DNA of 49,258 nt from Betaproteobacteria bacterium HGW-Betaproteobacteria-16 (GTDB taxonomy: Bacteria > Pseudomonadota > Gammaproteobacteria > Burkholderiales > Burkholderiaceae_C): the NCBI GenBank assembly GCA_002840835.1, contig PHCQ01000034.1, forward strand, positions 1 to 49,258. The letters run 5' to 3'. Numbering within the stretch: the first letter of the stretch is position 1; each line of letters begins with the position of its first letter. This document shows, one piece after another, positions 17,734-25,596 of this stretch. Both the position numbers and the translations under genes were made by a program. The notes below the pieces were generated by a model that did no database searches, was not told the DNA's origin, and worked only from the letters and a program-made list of their open reading frames with translations.

Positions 17734-17766
17734 CAGACGTTTGAAGGCTACCCACCAAAACGTCTG
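17734..17766. promoter_or_regulatory. Inverted repeat upstream of phaC
   Basis: CAGACGTTT (17734-17742) and AAACGTCTG (17758-17766) form a perfect 9-bp inverted repeat separated by 15 bases. They lie 27-59 bases upstream of the chosen phaC start. TGACA sequences flank the arms. If the longer 17785 start were used, this would instead lie in the coding region. Candidate operator; regulator unknown. Confidence 0.4.
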
Positions 17767-17976
17767 ACAACCACCACGGTGTCATCAAGTTGCCGCATGT
17801 ACGTGCTAAAGATGGGCGCAGCAACAACGGTCCGGCGCCAGACACAGTTTTGTTCGCGATGCGCTGCCCAGCCGTTGGACGATCATCCTTGCCCGTGTTT
17901 GAAACACTGGGTTGTTCTGCTCCTGATTTTCCACATGTTGTTGCCTTTAAATGTTTGAATCCAGGGACTGCATCCC

Positions 17977-19539
17977 ATGAAACCCATTGCACCCATTCGC
18001 CAACCGATCTCTGCTGCACTGCTCCTGGCGATACCCACATCAGACCCGGCGAAGCTGGTTAGGCAGTTGGCCCGTACGCCGCCGCTGCAGCGCCGCAAAC
18101 CCACTTATCAGGTAGTGGATGCGGTGTACCACGACACGCCGGAGCAGCGCTTGCACCAGCAGCACATCACCTGGCGGACCCAGCGGGTGGATGGCGACGA
18201 GCCGGTGCAGTGGCGGCAGTTCCTCCATGTGGAAAAAAGAGAGAACGCCACGTTGCGCCGGTATGAGGAATGGACATCGCCAATCCGCTCAAGCACCCCG
18301 GAAATGGGTGTCCTCCAGTCAAGCACCGGGTCCCGTATCGACCCCGATGGAACGGCTTTTCGCACGCTGGCGCCTTGCTTTTCCACCCGTACTGAACGCA
18401 CAAGCTGGTCGATCCACCAACGCGATGGCAGCCTGATCGATGTGGTGCTGAACGTCGGACACCTCTCGGCGGGCGGTCAGACGGTCCCAGTGTTCGAACT
18501 GGAGCTGGTGCTGTTGGCGGGCCATCCGGCCGCGCTGTTTGAGGTGGCTCAGAAGATTTCGCGAACGCTGGCCGTGCTGCCGACCCCCACGAGTTCGGCC
18601 GAACGGGGCCTCGCCTTGGCTCGGGGAACCCTGGATGCGCCCCTGAAAGCGCTGCCCGTAGCGCTCAAAAAGGACGTTTCTTTGGCGTTTGCCGCCGGCT
18701 GCATGCTCAACGAGATGCTGGGCCAATTCATCGCCAACCTGTATGCGTTGTGCACCTCGGAAGACCCGGAAGTCGTCCATCAGGCGCGCGTTGGCTGGCG
18801 GCGGTTCAAAAGCGCCGTGCGTCTCTTCAGGCCAGCGCTGCCGGTTGAGTCCCTCCCATCGTGGGAGCCCCTCGAACCGCTGCTGGGTTTCCTGGGCACA
18901 TTGCGCGATCTGGATGTTGCATTGACGGAGACGCTGCCTCGATTGAACGAAGCCTACACGGCAGGAGACATCGGCCGTGAAGAGACCTGGGCAGCAATGA
19001 CGCAGGCCATGCAGCAGGCCGCCCATCTTCAACGAAAGTCTGTACGTTACGCGCTCCAGGCTCCTGAGGTGGGTACCGTGTTGCTGGAGACTCTGCGGTG
19101 GATAGAAGGCTTGTTGGTCACAACAGAAGCCGAGGAGCCCTTGGGTAAAAAGCTGGTGGCGCTGCGTCCCTGGGCTCGCCACCGCGTAGGCCGGCTTCAC
19201 AAGCAATTGACGGCCGCCGCCAAAGACATCGGCCATCTCGAAAGCCAGCACCGAATTCGCATTCTGGCCAAGCGCATGCGCTATAGCACCGAGTCTTTGC
19301 AAACCTTCTTGCCCAAAATGCGTGCTGAGCGATGGCACCAACAAGCGGCGTGTCTGCAGGCCACCTTGGGGTTCACACGCGACACCATCCGCGCCAGTGC
19401 GTTGGCCGCCGAAGTGGGCACCGACCCCAGACTGGTCGAGTTCCTGCGAGGGGCGGCTGCGGGCCAGCAGACACGAGACGCCACCCAAAAAAATCGGAAA
19501 AATTTGAAGTCCTACACATGCAGGATAGAGCCGTACTGA
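17977..19539 (+). CDS. CYTH and CHAD domain protein
   Basis: The 520-aa protein combines a CYTH-like triphosphate-tunnel domain (about residues 10-210; VFELELVLLAGHPAALFEVA is its acidic strand) with a C-terminal CHAD helical domain (about 230-500). The CHAD part has VHQARVGWRRFKSAVRLFRP and HRIRILAKRMRYSTESLQTF, with the conserved His/Arg/Lys that bind polyphosphate. The N-terminal ExExK strand of active CYTH enzymes is not seen, so catalysis is doubtful. CHAD proteins associate with polyphosphate granules. Its divergent position next to a PHA synthase and a phosphate-acyl cluster suggests a role in storage granules. AGGGA precedes the ATG. Confidence 0.85.
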   Translation: MKPIAPIRQPISAALLLAIPTSDPAKLVRQLARTPPLQRRKPTYQVVDAVYHDTPEQRLHQQHITWRTQRVDGDEPVQWRQFLHVEKRENATLRRYEEWTSPIRSSTPEMGVLQSSTGSRIDPDGTAFRTLAPCFSTRTERTSWSIHQRDGSLIDVVLNVGHLSAGGQTVPVFELELVLLAGHPAALFEVAQKISRTLAVLPTPTSSAERGLALARGTLDAPLKALPVALKKDVSLAFAAGCMLNEMLGQFIANLYALCTSEDPEVVHQARVGWRRFKSAVRLFRPALPVESLPSWEPLEPLLGFLGTLRDLDVALTETLPRLNEAYTAGDIGREETWAAMTQAMQQAAHLQRKSVRYALQAPEVGTVLLETLRWIEGLLVTTEAEEPLGKKLVALRPWARHRVGRLHKQLTAAAKDIGHLESQHRIRILAKRMRYSTESLQTFLPKMRAERWHQQAACLQATLGFTRDTIRASALAAEVGTDPRLVEFLRGAAAGQQTRDATQKNRKNLKSYTCRIEPY

Positions 19540-20418
19540 GAGAACCTTGACACGCGTGAGGCACGCACTCGCTGCGGCGTTGGGGTAGCGGCTGCTCCAG
19601 TGGTCTGCCCCCGAGCTCATCCAGCGGCAAAGACTTCAGCCCTTGCTAGCCACCGCTACCGGCTCATGTCCTGGCCGAGGCGCAGCTCTGGTCGTCCCGG
19701 CTGCAAGCTGCTCACCGAAACAATTGCATGCCTAGCAGTTCAAGTCCTGACTGCAGCAGCGTGTCTCGGTGGCGCTGCTTCGCCCGCGCGACTTGTGTCT
19801 GCCTCACGAAGTCGAAGATGCTCTTACTCAGCAGTCACGACTGCCCCGCATGCAGCGAAGATAGGGATTGCGTTGATGGGCGGCATGCTGTCGTCGGCCT
19901 ATGGCGGCTGCATCCCATACAGCCGCCATTCGGGCTAGCACCTGCAGTCGTAGCCAACAGCCGCTTCGTGTTTGTCAGCGTGAACTCGCCTGGCACCACC
20001 CACCTTCAGAATTCGCTGCACAGCCGAACTTGAAAAATAGAAGGTCGCTTGAAGGCTGGTTGCTGACGGTGACCTTAAACTCTTGAATGTCGGTAGACGA
20101 GGACACCTGTCCTTCAAGGATGGAAGGGTCGTACGACCGCTACACCTCCATCCCCGGTCACTCAACACACGCCAGCCTGGTCGCGCTTCGAGAGACTCCT
20201 CGCGCCCGAGGTGAGCGGCTATGCCCGACCCTGAAGCGACATCCGTCCTCCTGCTTTCGCAGCTGCAAAGCTGCCGATCGGATTCCCTGACGGTACCCGG
20301 CGAAGGCCCCGCGGCGGAGAACGGTGGTCGCGTCACGTCGTCGCCTCCAGCGCACTCTCCGTGCGCCTCGCATGCATCTTGTTCGGCCTCATCGGAGCTG
20401 GGAAATTCACGGTCTCCA
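19540..20418. other. Gene-free region with second copy of the diverged repeat
   Basis: I see no supported coding sequence in these 879 bases; the short frames lack ribosome sites and known motifs. The right half (20046-20235) carries copy 2 of the repeat also found between the relaxase and the chemotaxis gene. The left half shows no clear structure. The region separates the storage-polymer block from the metallothionein/LytTR block and may be an old insertion scar. Confidence 0.5.
20046..20235. repeat. Diverged repeat, copy 2
   Basis: This copy aligns by eye along almost its whole length with 4639-4820. The centre is the perfect 12-bp palindrome GGTCGTACGACC (20129-20140); copy 1 has GGTCGAACGACC. 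Both copies are followed by CTCAACACA and GCTTCGAGA blocks. Neither copy sits next to a recognisable transposase, and no terminal inverted repeats were found. Confidence 0.55.
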
Positions 20419-21390
20419 TCATGCGGCGACGCTCAGCACAAGCTTGCCGCGCACCTGGCCCGCCACCAGCGTGCGCATGGCGTCCGCTACCTGTTCAAGC
20501 GGGAAGGTGCGGTCGACTGCAGGCGTCACGCCTGGCTGCCCGAGTATGTTGGCCAGCGCCTGCAGCGGTTCTGGCTTCACAAAGCCCACCAGCATCGCCA
20601 GCCGTTGCTTCAGGAACATCGACCACAGCGCCGCGCGCAGCGTCCGGCCCATGCCACCGAAGAAGCGGTCACCATCTTCGCCGCCGCCGATCACCAAAGT
20701 ACCCCGCGACGCGAGCGCCATGCGCAGCACACTCAACGGCCGGTTTCCAGCGAGATCCAGGATCACGTCGAAGCGGCCATCCGTGGGAAAAGACATCGTC
20801 GTGTAGTCGATGACCGAGGCGGCGCCGAGCGTGCGCACGAACTCGACCTTCGAGGTGCTGCACACAGCGGTGACGTGAGCGCCGAAGTGCCGTGCAAGCT
20901 GCACAGCCCACGAGCCGACACCGCCGCCCGCGCCGATCACGCACACCGACTGGCCAGGCTTCACTTTTGCCACGTCGCGCAGACCGATGAGCGCGGTCAC
21001 ACCGGAAATCGCCGACGCCGCCGCTTGCTCGAAGCTCAATCGTTCGGGCTTGAGGCAGAACTGATCTTCACGCCCGCAGGTGAACTCCGCGAACGTCCGC
21101 GACGCGGCTCCGAACACTGCGTCACCGACCTCAAAGCGCGTCACCTTGGGGCCGACCGCCTCCACGACGCCGCACACGTCCGTGCCGAGCACGCGCTGCT
21201 TCGGCTTCGTGAGGCCTGTCGCGAGCCGTACCGCATACGGCTTGCCGGCCATGAGATGCCACTGGCCGTAGTCGAGGCCGGCGGCCTTCACGCGGATCAA
21301 CACCTCGTTTCCTTGCGGCACGGGACGTTCAAGCGTCGCGACCTGGAGCACTTCGGGATTGCCATATTGCGAGTGGACGACGGCTTTCAT
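20419..21390 (-). CDS. Medium-chain (zeta-crystallin-like) NAD(P)-dependent dehydrogenase
   Basis: The 323-aa protein starts with MKAVVHSQYGNPEVLQV and has the Rossmann signature SVCVIGAGGGVGSWAVQLA (about residues 146-164). It also has LGTDVCGVVEAVGP and the family's C-terminal VRGKLVLSV. The zinc-ligand set of classical alcohol dehydrogenases is not evident, so it belongs with quinone oxidoreductase-like MDR enzymes that reduce quinones, enals or similar electrophiles with NAD(P)H. AAGGAG precedes the ATG. It is the last gene of the minus-strand module behind the LytTR regulator, separated from the small membrane-protein gene by 80 bases. A detoxification role would fit but is inferred. Confidence 0.82.
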   Translation of the reverse strand: MKAVVHSQYGNPEVLQVATLERPVPQGNEVLIRVKAAGLDYGQWHLMAGKPYAVRLATGLTKPKQRVLGTDVCGVVEAVGPKVTRFEVGDAVFGAASRTFAEFTCGREDQFCLKPERLSFEQAAASAISGVTALIGLRDVAKVKPGQSVCVIGAGGGVGSWAVQLARHFGAHVTAVCSTSKVEFVRTLGAASVIDYTTMSFPTDGRFDVILDLAGNRPLSVLRMALASRGTLVIGGGEDGDRFFGGMGRTLRAALWSMFLKQRLAMLVGFVKPEPLQALANILGQPGVTPAVDRTFPLEQVADAMRTLVAGQVRGKLVLSVAA

Positions 21391-21470
21391 ATCGACTCTC
21401 CTTCGTGTGGGCACAACCGTGCCCGTAGTGATTGGGTGGAACTGCGCACTTGACCGCATGGTGCCCGCGC

Positions 21471-21893
21471 TCAGCCGGGACCGAAGCTCTGCTGCACTCG
21501 CTCGCCTCGGGCGCGAGCCAGCATGACCCAGGCGACGAAAGCAGCCGCAGTCACGTCGAAGGTCATGCAGAACCCCGGCCAGACCTGCGGCACACCGGCG
21601 TTGTGCACGAGGTGGTGGTGGAAGGCGTCCATCACGCCGTGTCCGCCCAGTGCGACGACGGCGATCCACGGGCTGCGCTTGAAGCCCGCCACCGCAGCGG
21701 CGATGAAGAAGGCGGCGATCGCGATCTCGGACAGCATGACCTCGTGGCGGCCATCAACGACGGCGAAGGCCAGGTAGTAGGAGGCGACGGCGATGAGCAC
21801 GGCGGGGTAGAACGCGCGCTCGCGGTCCATGCCCAGTCCTGCGGCGGCTGCGCAGAAGAACAGCGCGAGGGTGATCCCGACGAGGTATTCCAT
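21471..21893 (-). CDS. Small membrane protein of unknown function
   Basis: The 140-aa protein has four or five hydrophobic segments: about residues 2-22, 27-47, 53-70, 76-88 and 108-125. A His-rich loop, HGVMDAFHHHLVHNAG, lies between segments 4 and 5. AGGAGA precedes the ATG. Its stop lies 80 bases before the dehydrogenase, and its start is 17 bases after the DUF3703 gene, so the three look co-transcribed. I recognise it only as a conserved unnamed inner-membrane protein. The histidine loop could bind a metal ion, in line with the metallothionein of the same module. Confidence 0.65.
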   Translation of the reverse strand: MEYLVGITLALFFCAAAAGLGMDRERAFYPAVLIAVASYYLAFAVVDGRHEVMLSEIAIAAFFIAAAVAGFKRSPWIAVVALGGHGVMDAFHHHLVHNAGVPQVWPGFCMTFDVTAAAFVAWVMLARARGERVQQSFGPG

Positions 21894-21910
21894 GGCTGGA
21901 TCTCCTGGTC

Positions 21911-22234
21911 TCAACGCACGAGGTGCCGCAGGTCGTCGGGCACGGGCATCGGCTTGAAGGCGCTGACGCGGGCCCGCCCGCTGTTGCCGCGCGGAACCCA
22001 CAGCCGGGAGAACAAGATCGAGGCCATCATTCGCGGAACCTGGCCGATGACCTCGCGCCAGTCGCGCTGGCGCCACCCGGCCAACAGCATCAGCCAGTGC
22101 ACATGGGTGTGCCATCCGGTCATTCGCTGCGACAGCACATGCGCCCTCTCGAGGTGACCGAAGCACCCCTCGACATTGCCGGATTCCAGAGCCTCGCGAG
22201 CCTTTGAGATTTCGTCCTCGTACACCTTAAGCAT
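21911..22234 (-). CDS. DUF3703 family protein, copy A
   Basis: The 107-aa protein starts MLKVYEDEISKAREAL. It contains the family block CFGHLERAHVLSQRM, then HTHVHWLMLLAGWRQRDWRE, then QVPRMMASILFSRLWVPRGN. The function is unknown; the sequence suggests a soluble helical protein with several conserved His and Trp residues. A second copy of exactly 107 residues lies at 31224-31547. Both copies are tied to a metallothionein-like gene and a LytS/LytTR pair, so a shared metal- or stress-related role is likely but unproven. The gene starts 269 bases after the regulator stop. An ACCGTTCGG motif lies about 130 bases upstream. Confidence 0.85.
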   Translation of the reverse strand: MLKVYEDEISKAREALESGNVEGCFGHLERAHVLSQRMTGWHTHVHWLMLLAGWRQRDWREVIGQVPRMMASILFSRLWVPRGNSGRARVSAFKPMPVPDDLRHLVR

Positions 22235-22360
22235 GACAGCGCCTTTCGAACCTGTGCGATGGCACCATGCCTTCGCTGACCTGAGGATCGTTGACCCTGG
22301 TGCGGGACGCCAGCGACTTGCGACCAGCCGTCTCAATCAGTCCGGCAAGGGCCCGGACCC

Positions 22361-22373
22361 TCGACCGAACGGT
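22361..22373 (-). promoter_or_regulatory. AlgR-like motif upstream of DUF3703 copy A
   Basis: On the minus (sense) strand this reads ACCGTTCGGTCGA. It resembles the AlgR recognition sequence CCGTTCGTC from Pseudomonas. The identical 13-mer occurs upstream of metallothionein copy B, and a 12/13 match lies upstream of kinase copy A. Confidence 0.4.
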
Positions 22374-22503
22374 CGTCACAGGCGACGGGCTGCGGACACG
22401 AAAAGGTTCGAACCGGTCCTGGGTGCCGTCCTCATTCCGGGATCGGCGTTGACCTCCCGGCCCACAGGTTGTCCAGTTGGAAGACCTCGGCCTGTGTCCC
22501 CGC

Positions 22504-23319
22504 CTACATCGGGCGGAAGAGGTGGCCGAACGCGCGGCTGACCTTCAGCGGCCGTTGCAGCCCCCGAACGCTCAGGCTGTAGTGGCCGTTCTCGTCGCGC
22601 GTTGCGCTCATGATCGCGTTGGAGTTGACCATGACACTGCGATGCACCTGGATGAAGTCGGTCGAGTCAATGCGCGCCATCAGCTCGCGCAGGCTCATGC
22701 GCACCAGCGCTTCGCCCGTGGGCGTCACGACGTTCACGTACTTCTCGGTTGCCTCGAAGCAGACAACGTCGGCGACCGGGATCATGCGGACGGTGTTGCC
22801 GACGCCGGCGCGAATGACCTTGAGGCGTTCGCGCGAATCGGTTTCGGCGATGTCGGGCGCGGTCAACGATTGCATGCGCTGCATCAACGCTGCCATGTTG
22901 CCCGCATCGGGTGAGGCCGCTCGACCGGCCAGTCTCGCCTTGAGCCTGGCCACGCTCTGCTGCAAGCGGTCGGCCGTTGCGGGTTTGAGCAGGTAGTCGA
23001 CCGCAGCGCGTTCGAATGCCGGGACGGCGAAGTTGTCGTAGGCCGTGATGAACACGAACAGCGGCTCGGCGCGGTCGTCGGGCCAGTCGTCGGCCACCAC
23101 CTCGGCCACCTCGATCCCGGTGCGCCCGGGCATCTTGATGTCGAGGAACACCACGTCGGGCACCAGCGCCAGCGCGAGTTCGGTGGCCCGCAGGCCGTCG
23201 TCGGCCACGCCGACGATCCTGAGCTCGGGCCACACCTGCTCCAGCAGGCGGGTCAACGTGCGCGCGAGAACCGGTTCGTCTTCGGCGATGACTGCAGTGG
23301 GTAGCGTGGCCAGGGTCAT
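22504..23319 (-). CDS. LytTR-family response regulator (AlgR/LytR type)
   Basis: The 271-aa regulator starts at the ATG after AAGGAG. Residues about 8-130 are a receiver domain with the acidic pair in IAEDEP, the phosphorylated Asp60 in VVFLDIKMPGRTG, and LLKPATADRL. Residues about 165-270 are a LytTR DNA-binding domain with CFEATEKYVNVVTPTGEALV, SLRELMARIDSTDFIQVHRS and RPLKVSRAFGHLF. It would be phosphorylated by the kinase encoded 58 bases upstream and bind direct-repeat promoter sites. A decayed paralogue lies at 30016-30384. Its targets probably include the neighbouring metallothionein and DUF3703 genes. Confidence 0.92.
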   Translation of the reverse strand: MTLATLPTAVIAEDEPVLARTLTRLLEQVWPELRIVGVADDGLRATELALALVPDVVFLDIKMPGRTGIEVAEVVADDWPDDRAEPLFVFITAYDNFAVPAFERAAVDYLLKPATADRLQQSVARLKARLAGRAASPDAGNMAALMQRMQSLTAPDIAETDSRERLKVIRAGVGNTVRMIPVADVVCFEATEKYVNVVTPTGEALVRMSLRELMARIDSTDFIQVHRSVMVNSNAIMSATRDENGHYSLSVRGLQRPLKVSRAFGHLFRPM

Positions 23320-23377
23320 GCCGGTCTCCTTGAGGGATGGATGAAAGCGCTGGGCGTGCGACGCAGTGTGCGACGAA

Positions 23378-24457
23378 TCAGGTCGGGATGAACACCACGG
23401 CACAGACGCCAGTGGGGTCTCGACGCTCCAGGCTGAGTCGCGCCGCGGGGCCGTAGAGCACCTGCAGGCGATCACGCACGTGCTGAAGGCCATAGCTGTT
23501 GCTGGCAGGGCGGGCGGACGGACCATCGTCCTCTTCTGCGGGCAGTCCGAGACCGCTGTCGCTTACGCGGATCTCGATGCCCTCCGGCATGGCGCGCGCC
23601 ACCACCTCGATGCTGCCGTGGCCGACCTTAGGTTCCAGGCCGTGCTTGATCGCGTTTTCCACCAACGGCTGCAATAGCATGGGTGGGACCTCGGTTCGCT
23701 CCAGCGTCGCTGGCAGTTCGAGCCGATAGGACAGACGCGGCCCCATGCGCAGCGCCATGATGTCCAGGTAAGCGCGCAGCTGTGCGAACTCCCGGCTGAG
23801 GGCCACGGATTCGGTCTGCGAGGCGGCCAGCGCACTGCGCAGGTAAACGATCAGCTGGTCAATCATCAATTCCGCACGATCAATGTCCTCCCGCACCAGG
23901 GAGCGCACATTGGCCAGGGTGTTGAAGAGCATGTGTGGTTCGAGCTGCGCGCGCAGCAGTCGCAACTGGGACTCCACCGCCAGGCGCTGCGCCTCGGAGC
24001 GCGCGGCGGCTTCCTTCGCGAGCTGCTCGCGGGTGGCGTAGTGGTGAAGTCCCAGGCCGCCCACCAGCACGGTGAAGAGGATCGGAATCAGGCTGATCTG
24101 CTGGTGGCCGACCATGCGCATCGGCTCGCCGAGCAAGAGGAAGGCGACCTGGTGCCCCACGAAGTAACCTGTGGGAATGGCGACAAGCCCGATGAGCAGC
24201 CAGCGCAGCGCGGGTTTGCGTCGGGCAAAGCGGCCCGTACGCTGCAGCCACAGCACGCAGGCCACCATCGTCAGGCCCACGCATTCATGGAACACCAGCA
24301 AGCGGGGAAAGGTCTCGAGACCGGGAACCAGGAAGTACAGCAGCGTTGACGCCAAGGCCCAGAAAGCCGCGGAAGCGACGATGACCGTCAACGAACCCTT
24401 CAGCCTTTCTGACCACGGGCTGGCGATGCGGGTTGTGGAGGAAGACATTGTTTGCAT
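23378..24457 (-). CDS. LytS/AlgZ-type sensor histidine kinase, copy A
   Basis: The 359-aa protein has four hydrophobic segments in the first 140 residues (about 24-44, 53-71, 86-109 and 121-138). A linker follows, then the His_kinase motif QLEPHMLFNTLANVRSLV (His175). The ATPase domain has PPMLLQPLVENAIKHGLEP (N box) and SDSGLGLPAEE (G box), ending SYGLQHVRDRLQVLYG. It autophosphorylates and passes phosphate to the LytTR regulator just downstream. The periplasmic loops are very short, so it probably senses something in the membrane. The start at 24457 is chosen over 24448 without a strong ribosome site. A paralogue is at 28949-30019. Confidence 0.9.
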   Translation of the reverse strand: MQTMSSSTTRIASPWSERLKGSLTVIVASAAFWALASTLLYFLVPGLETFPRLLVFHECVGLTMVACVLWLQRTGRFARRKPALRWLLIGLVAIPTGYFVGHQVAFLLLGEPMRMVGHQQISLIPILFTVLVGGLGLHHYATREQLAKEAAARSEAQRLAVESQLRLLRAQLEPHMLFNTLANVRSLVREDIDRAELMIDQLIVYLRSALAASQTESVALSREFAQLRAYLDIMALRMGPRLSYRLELPATLERTEVPPMLLQPLVENAIKHGLEPKVGHGSIEVVARAMPEGIEIRVSDSGLGLPAEEDDGPSARPASNSYGLQHVRDRLQVLYGPAARLSLERRDPTGVCAVVFIPT

Positions 24458-24566
24458 CTCTGCTGCGGACGGGAAGGAACCGAGCCGAATATAGGGGCGG
24501 AGGTGGTCTGCCGCCAAGTGGCGACGGGGGCGAGTGGACGGTCATGTCCACGGGCTGTCGATTTCG

Positions 24567-24579
24567 TCGACCGAATGGT
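24567..24579 (-). promoter_or_regulatory. AlgR-like motif upstream of kinase copy A
   Basis: The sense strand reads ACCATTCGGTCGA, one base different from the motif upstream of DUF3703 copy A and metallothionein copy B. It lies 110-122 bases before the kinase start, between the kinase and the DUF2938 gene. The first nine bases, ACCATTCGG, recur at 28912-28920, directly upstream of kinase copy B. Confidence 0.4.
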
Positions 24580-24643
24580 TGCGGGGCGTCGCCCAAAGTA
24601 CGACACACGCCCGGCGCAATGCATTCAATGCGCGTCCGAAGGG

Positions 24644-25135
24644 CTAGAGACGGTTGCCCAGAGCCATCACAGCACCAACCCCCAGGCCGTATGGGATGTG
24701 CGAGAGCGGGCTCGCCAGCAACGCGTTGGCGCCTTGAGGTCCGCGGCGCCCGAACCAACCCCAGCCGAACGCCGGCAGCAGGACGAGCCAGGGCAACAGG
24801 GAGGTGGCCAGACCGAACACCAGACCACCGAGCCATGGATGCGAGAGGGGCTCAATGTCCAGAGACATCAGAACGGCTGGGTAGATGAGCGCCACACCGC
24901 CACCCCCAACGATGAAGTGGAAGGCCCATCCCAGTCCCCTCTCGCCCGGCTGCGGCGACGAAGCGTGGATGTCGGCATGGGCCAGGCGCCCGCGGGTCAA
25001 GCCCGCGAACCATCGGCCCACCAGTGCGACGTTGACGCCGCTCGTGACGCCCATTCTGGCCGCTGCCGTTTCGGTGATGTCCATCAGGGCGGCACCGACG
25101 ATGCCGCCCAAGAAGGCCGAGACAAAGATGTTCAT
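24644..25135 (-). CDS. DUF2938 family membrane protein
   Basis: The 163-aa protein has four likely membrane helices (about residues 3-20, 70-92, 98-122 and 142-160). It carries the family blocks VNVALVGRWFAGLTRGRLAH, PGERGLGWAFHFIVGGG and SPLSHIPYGLGVG. It lies in the inner membrane; no activity is known for the family. AGAGGT precedes the ATG. It is transcribed with the metallothionein-like gene 94 bases upstream and may share the stimulus detected by the kinase downstream. Confidence 0.82.
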   Translation of the reverse strand: MNIFVSAFLGGIVGAALMDITETAAARMGVTSGVNVALVGRWFAGLTRGRLAHADIHASSPQPGERGLGWAFHFIVGGGGVALIYPAVLMSLDIEPLSHPWLGGLVFGLATSLLPWLVLLPAFGWGWFGRRGPQGANALLASPLSHIPYGLGVGAVMALGNRL

Positions 25136-25229
25136 GCTGTACCTCTGGAGCTTGAAAGACGGCTTGTGTCCATCGGATGCCGGTGGAGGTAAGACCCCTG
25201 CCGCCGACGTGGCCTTTGGAGCAATTGCA

Positions 25230-25382
25230 TCAGGACTGGGGGCAGGCGCAGCTTGGGGTGCATTTGCATTGCGGGCCGCAGGCGCAGGTTGCTTTTGCCG
25301 CTGCCGTTTGGCACCCGCAGGTACAGGCCGGTCCCGGGCACGTCTTGCAGTTGCAGGCCGTTGGTTGCTTCGTGTCGTTCAT
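25230..25382 (-). CDS. Metallothionein-like 12-Cys protein, copy A
   Basis: The 50-aa protein starts at an ATG with AAGGA seven bases before it and is easily missed because it is so short. It has twelve cysteines at 10, 12, 15, 20, 22, 24, 33, 35, 39, 41, 45 and 47, with no aromatic residues and no histidine. Its CxC and CxxC clusters fall in two halves, as in metallothioneins. It lacks the C-terminal His/zinc-finger part of the known bacterial type (BmtA/SmtA). It should bind Zn, Cu, Cd or similar thiophilic ions in the cytoplasm. Copy B at 30676-30825 has exactly the same cysteine spacing. Confidence 0.82.
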   Translation of the reverse strand: MNDTKQPTACNCKTCPGPACTCGCQTAAAKATCACGPQCKCTPSCACPQS

Positions 25383-25401
25383 GGTGGATTTCCTTGGTGG
25401 C

Positions 25402-25426
25402 TCGACGACGGGATGCCATCGATGGA
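25402..25426 (-). promoter_or_regulatory. Conserved leader element of metallothionein copy A
   Basis: The 25 bases from TCGACGACGGGATG to CGATGGA are 23/25 identical to 30847-30871 in front of copy B, at the same distance (about 20 bases) from the start codon. The rest of the two leaders is not similar. It may be an RNA element or operator, or part of a short upstream frame whose stop overlaps the ATG. Confidence 0.5.
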
Positions 25427-25506
25427 CAGAGTCTGTGCGCCACGGCGTCTTCTCGACAGTCGTTTGCGACGAGCCGTCTGCGCGAGTGCCGGACCGGTCG
25501 CACAGG

Positions 25507-25519
25507 TCGACCGAGACGA
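25507..25519 (-). promoter_or_regulatory. Partial AlgR-like motif upstream of metallothionein copy A
   Basis: The sense strand has TCGGTCGA preceded by CGTC, which shares its 8-base core with the three better motifs in these modules. It is 125 bases before the metallothionein start; the corresponding site of copy B is 127 bases before its start. Confidence 0.3.
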
Positions 25520-25596
25520 TCGGGCAACGCCTGGCGCCGGCCGATGCCGGCAGCTGTCAGCGACAGGTTGCCAATGGGCCTCGTGTCCAGGGACTG

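Noticed and set aside
15905..18040. 711-residue form of PhaC
   Set aside because: It would overlap the divergent CYTH/CHAD gene and exceed normal class I length; the N-terminal extra part has no homologous features.
22658..22665. Another TCGGTCGA motif
   Set aside because: It lies inside the LytTR regulator coding sequence in the opposite orientation and is most likely chance; noted because it lowers the weight of the motif finding.
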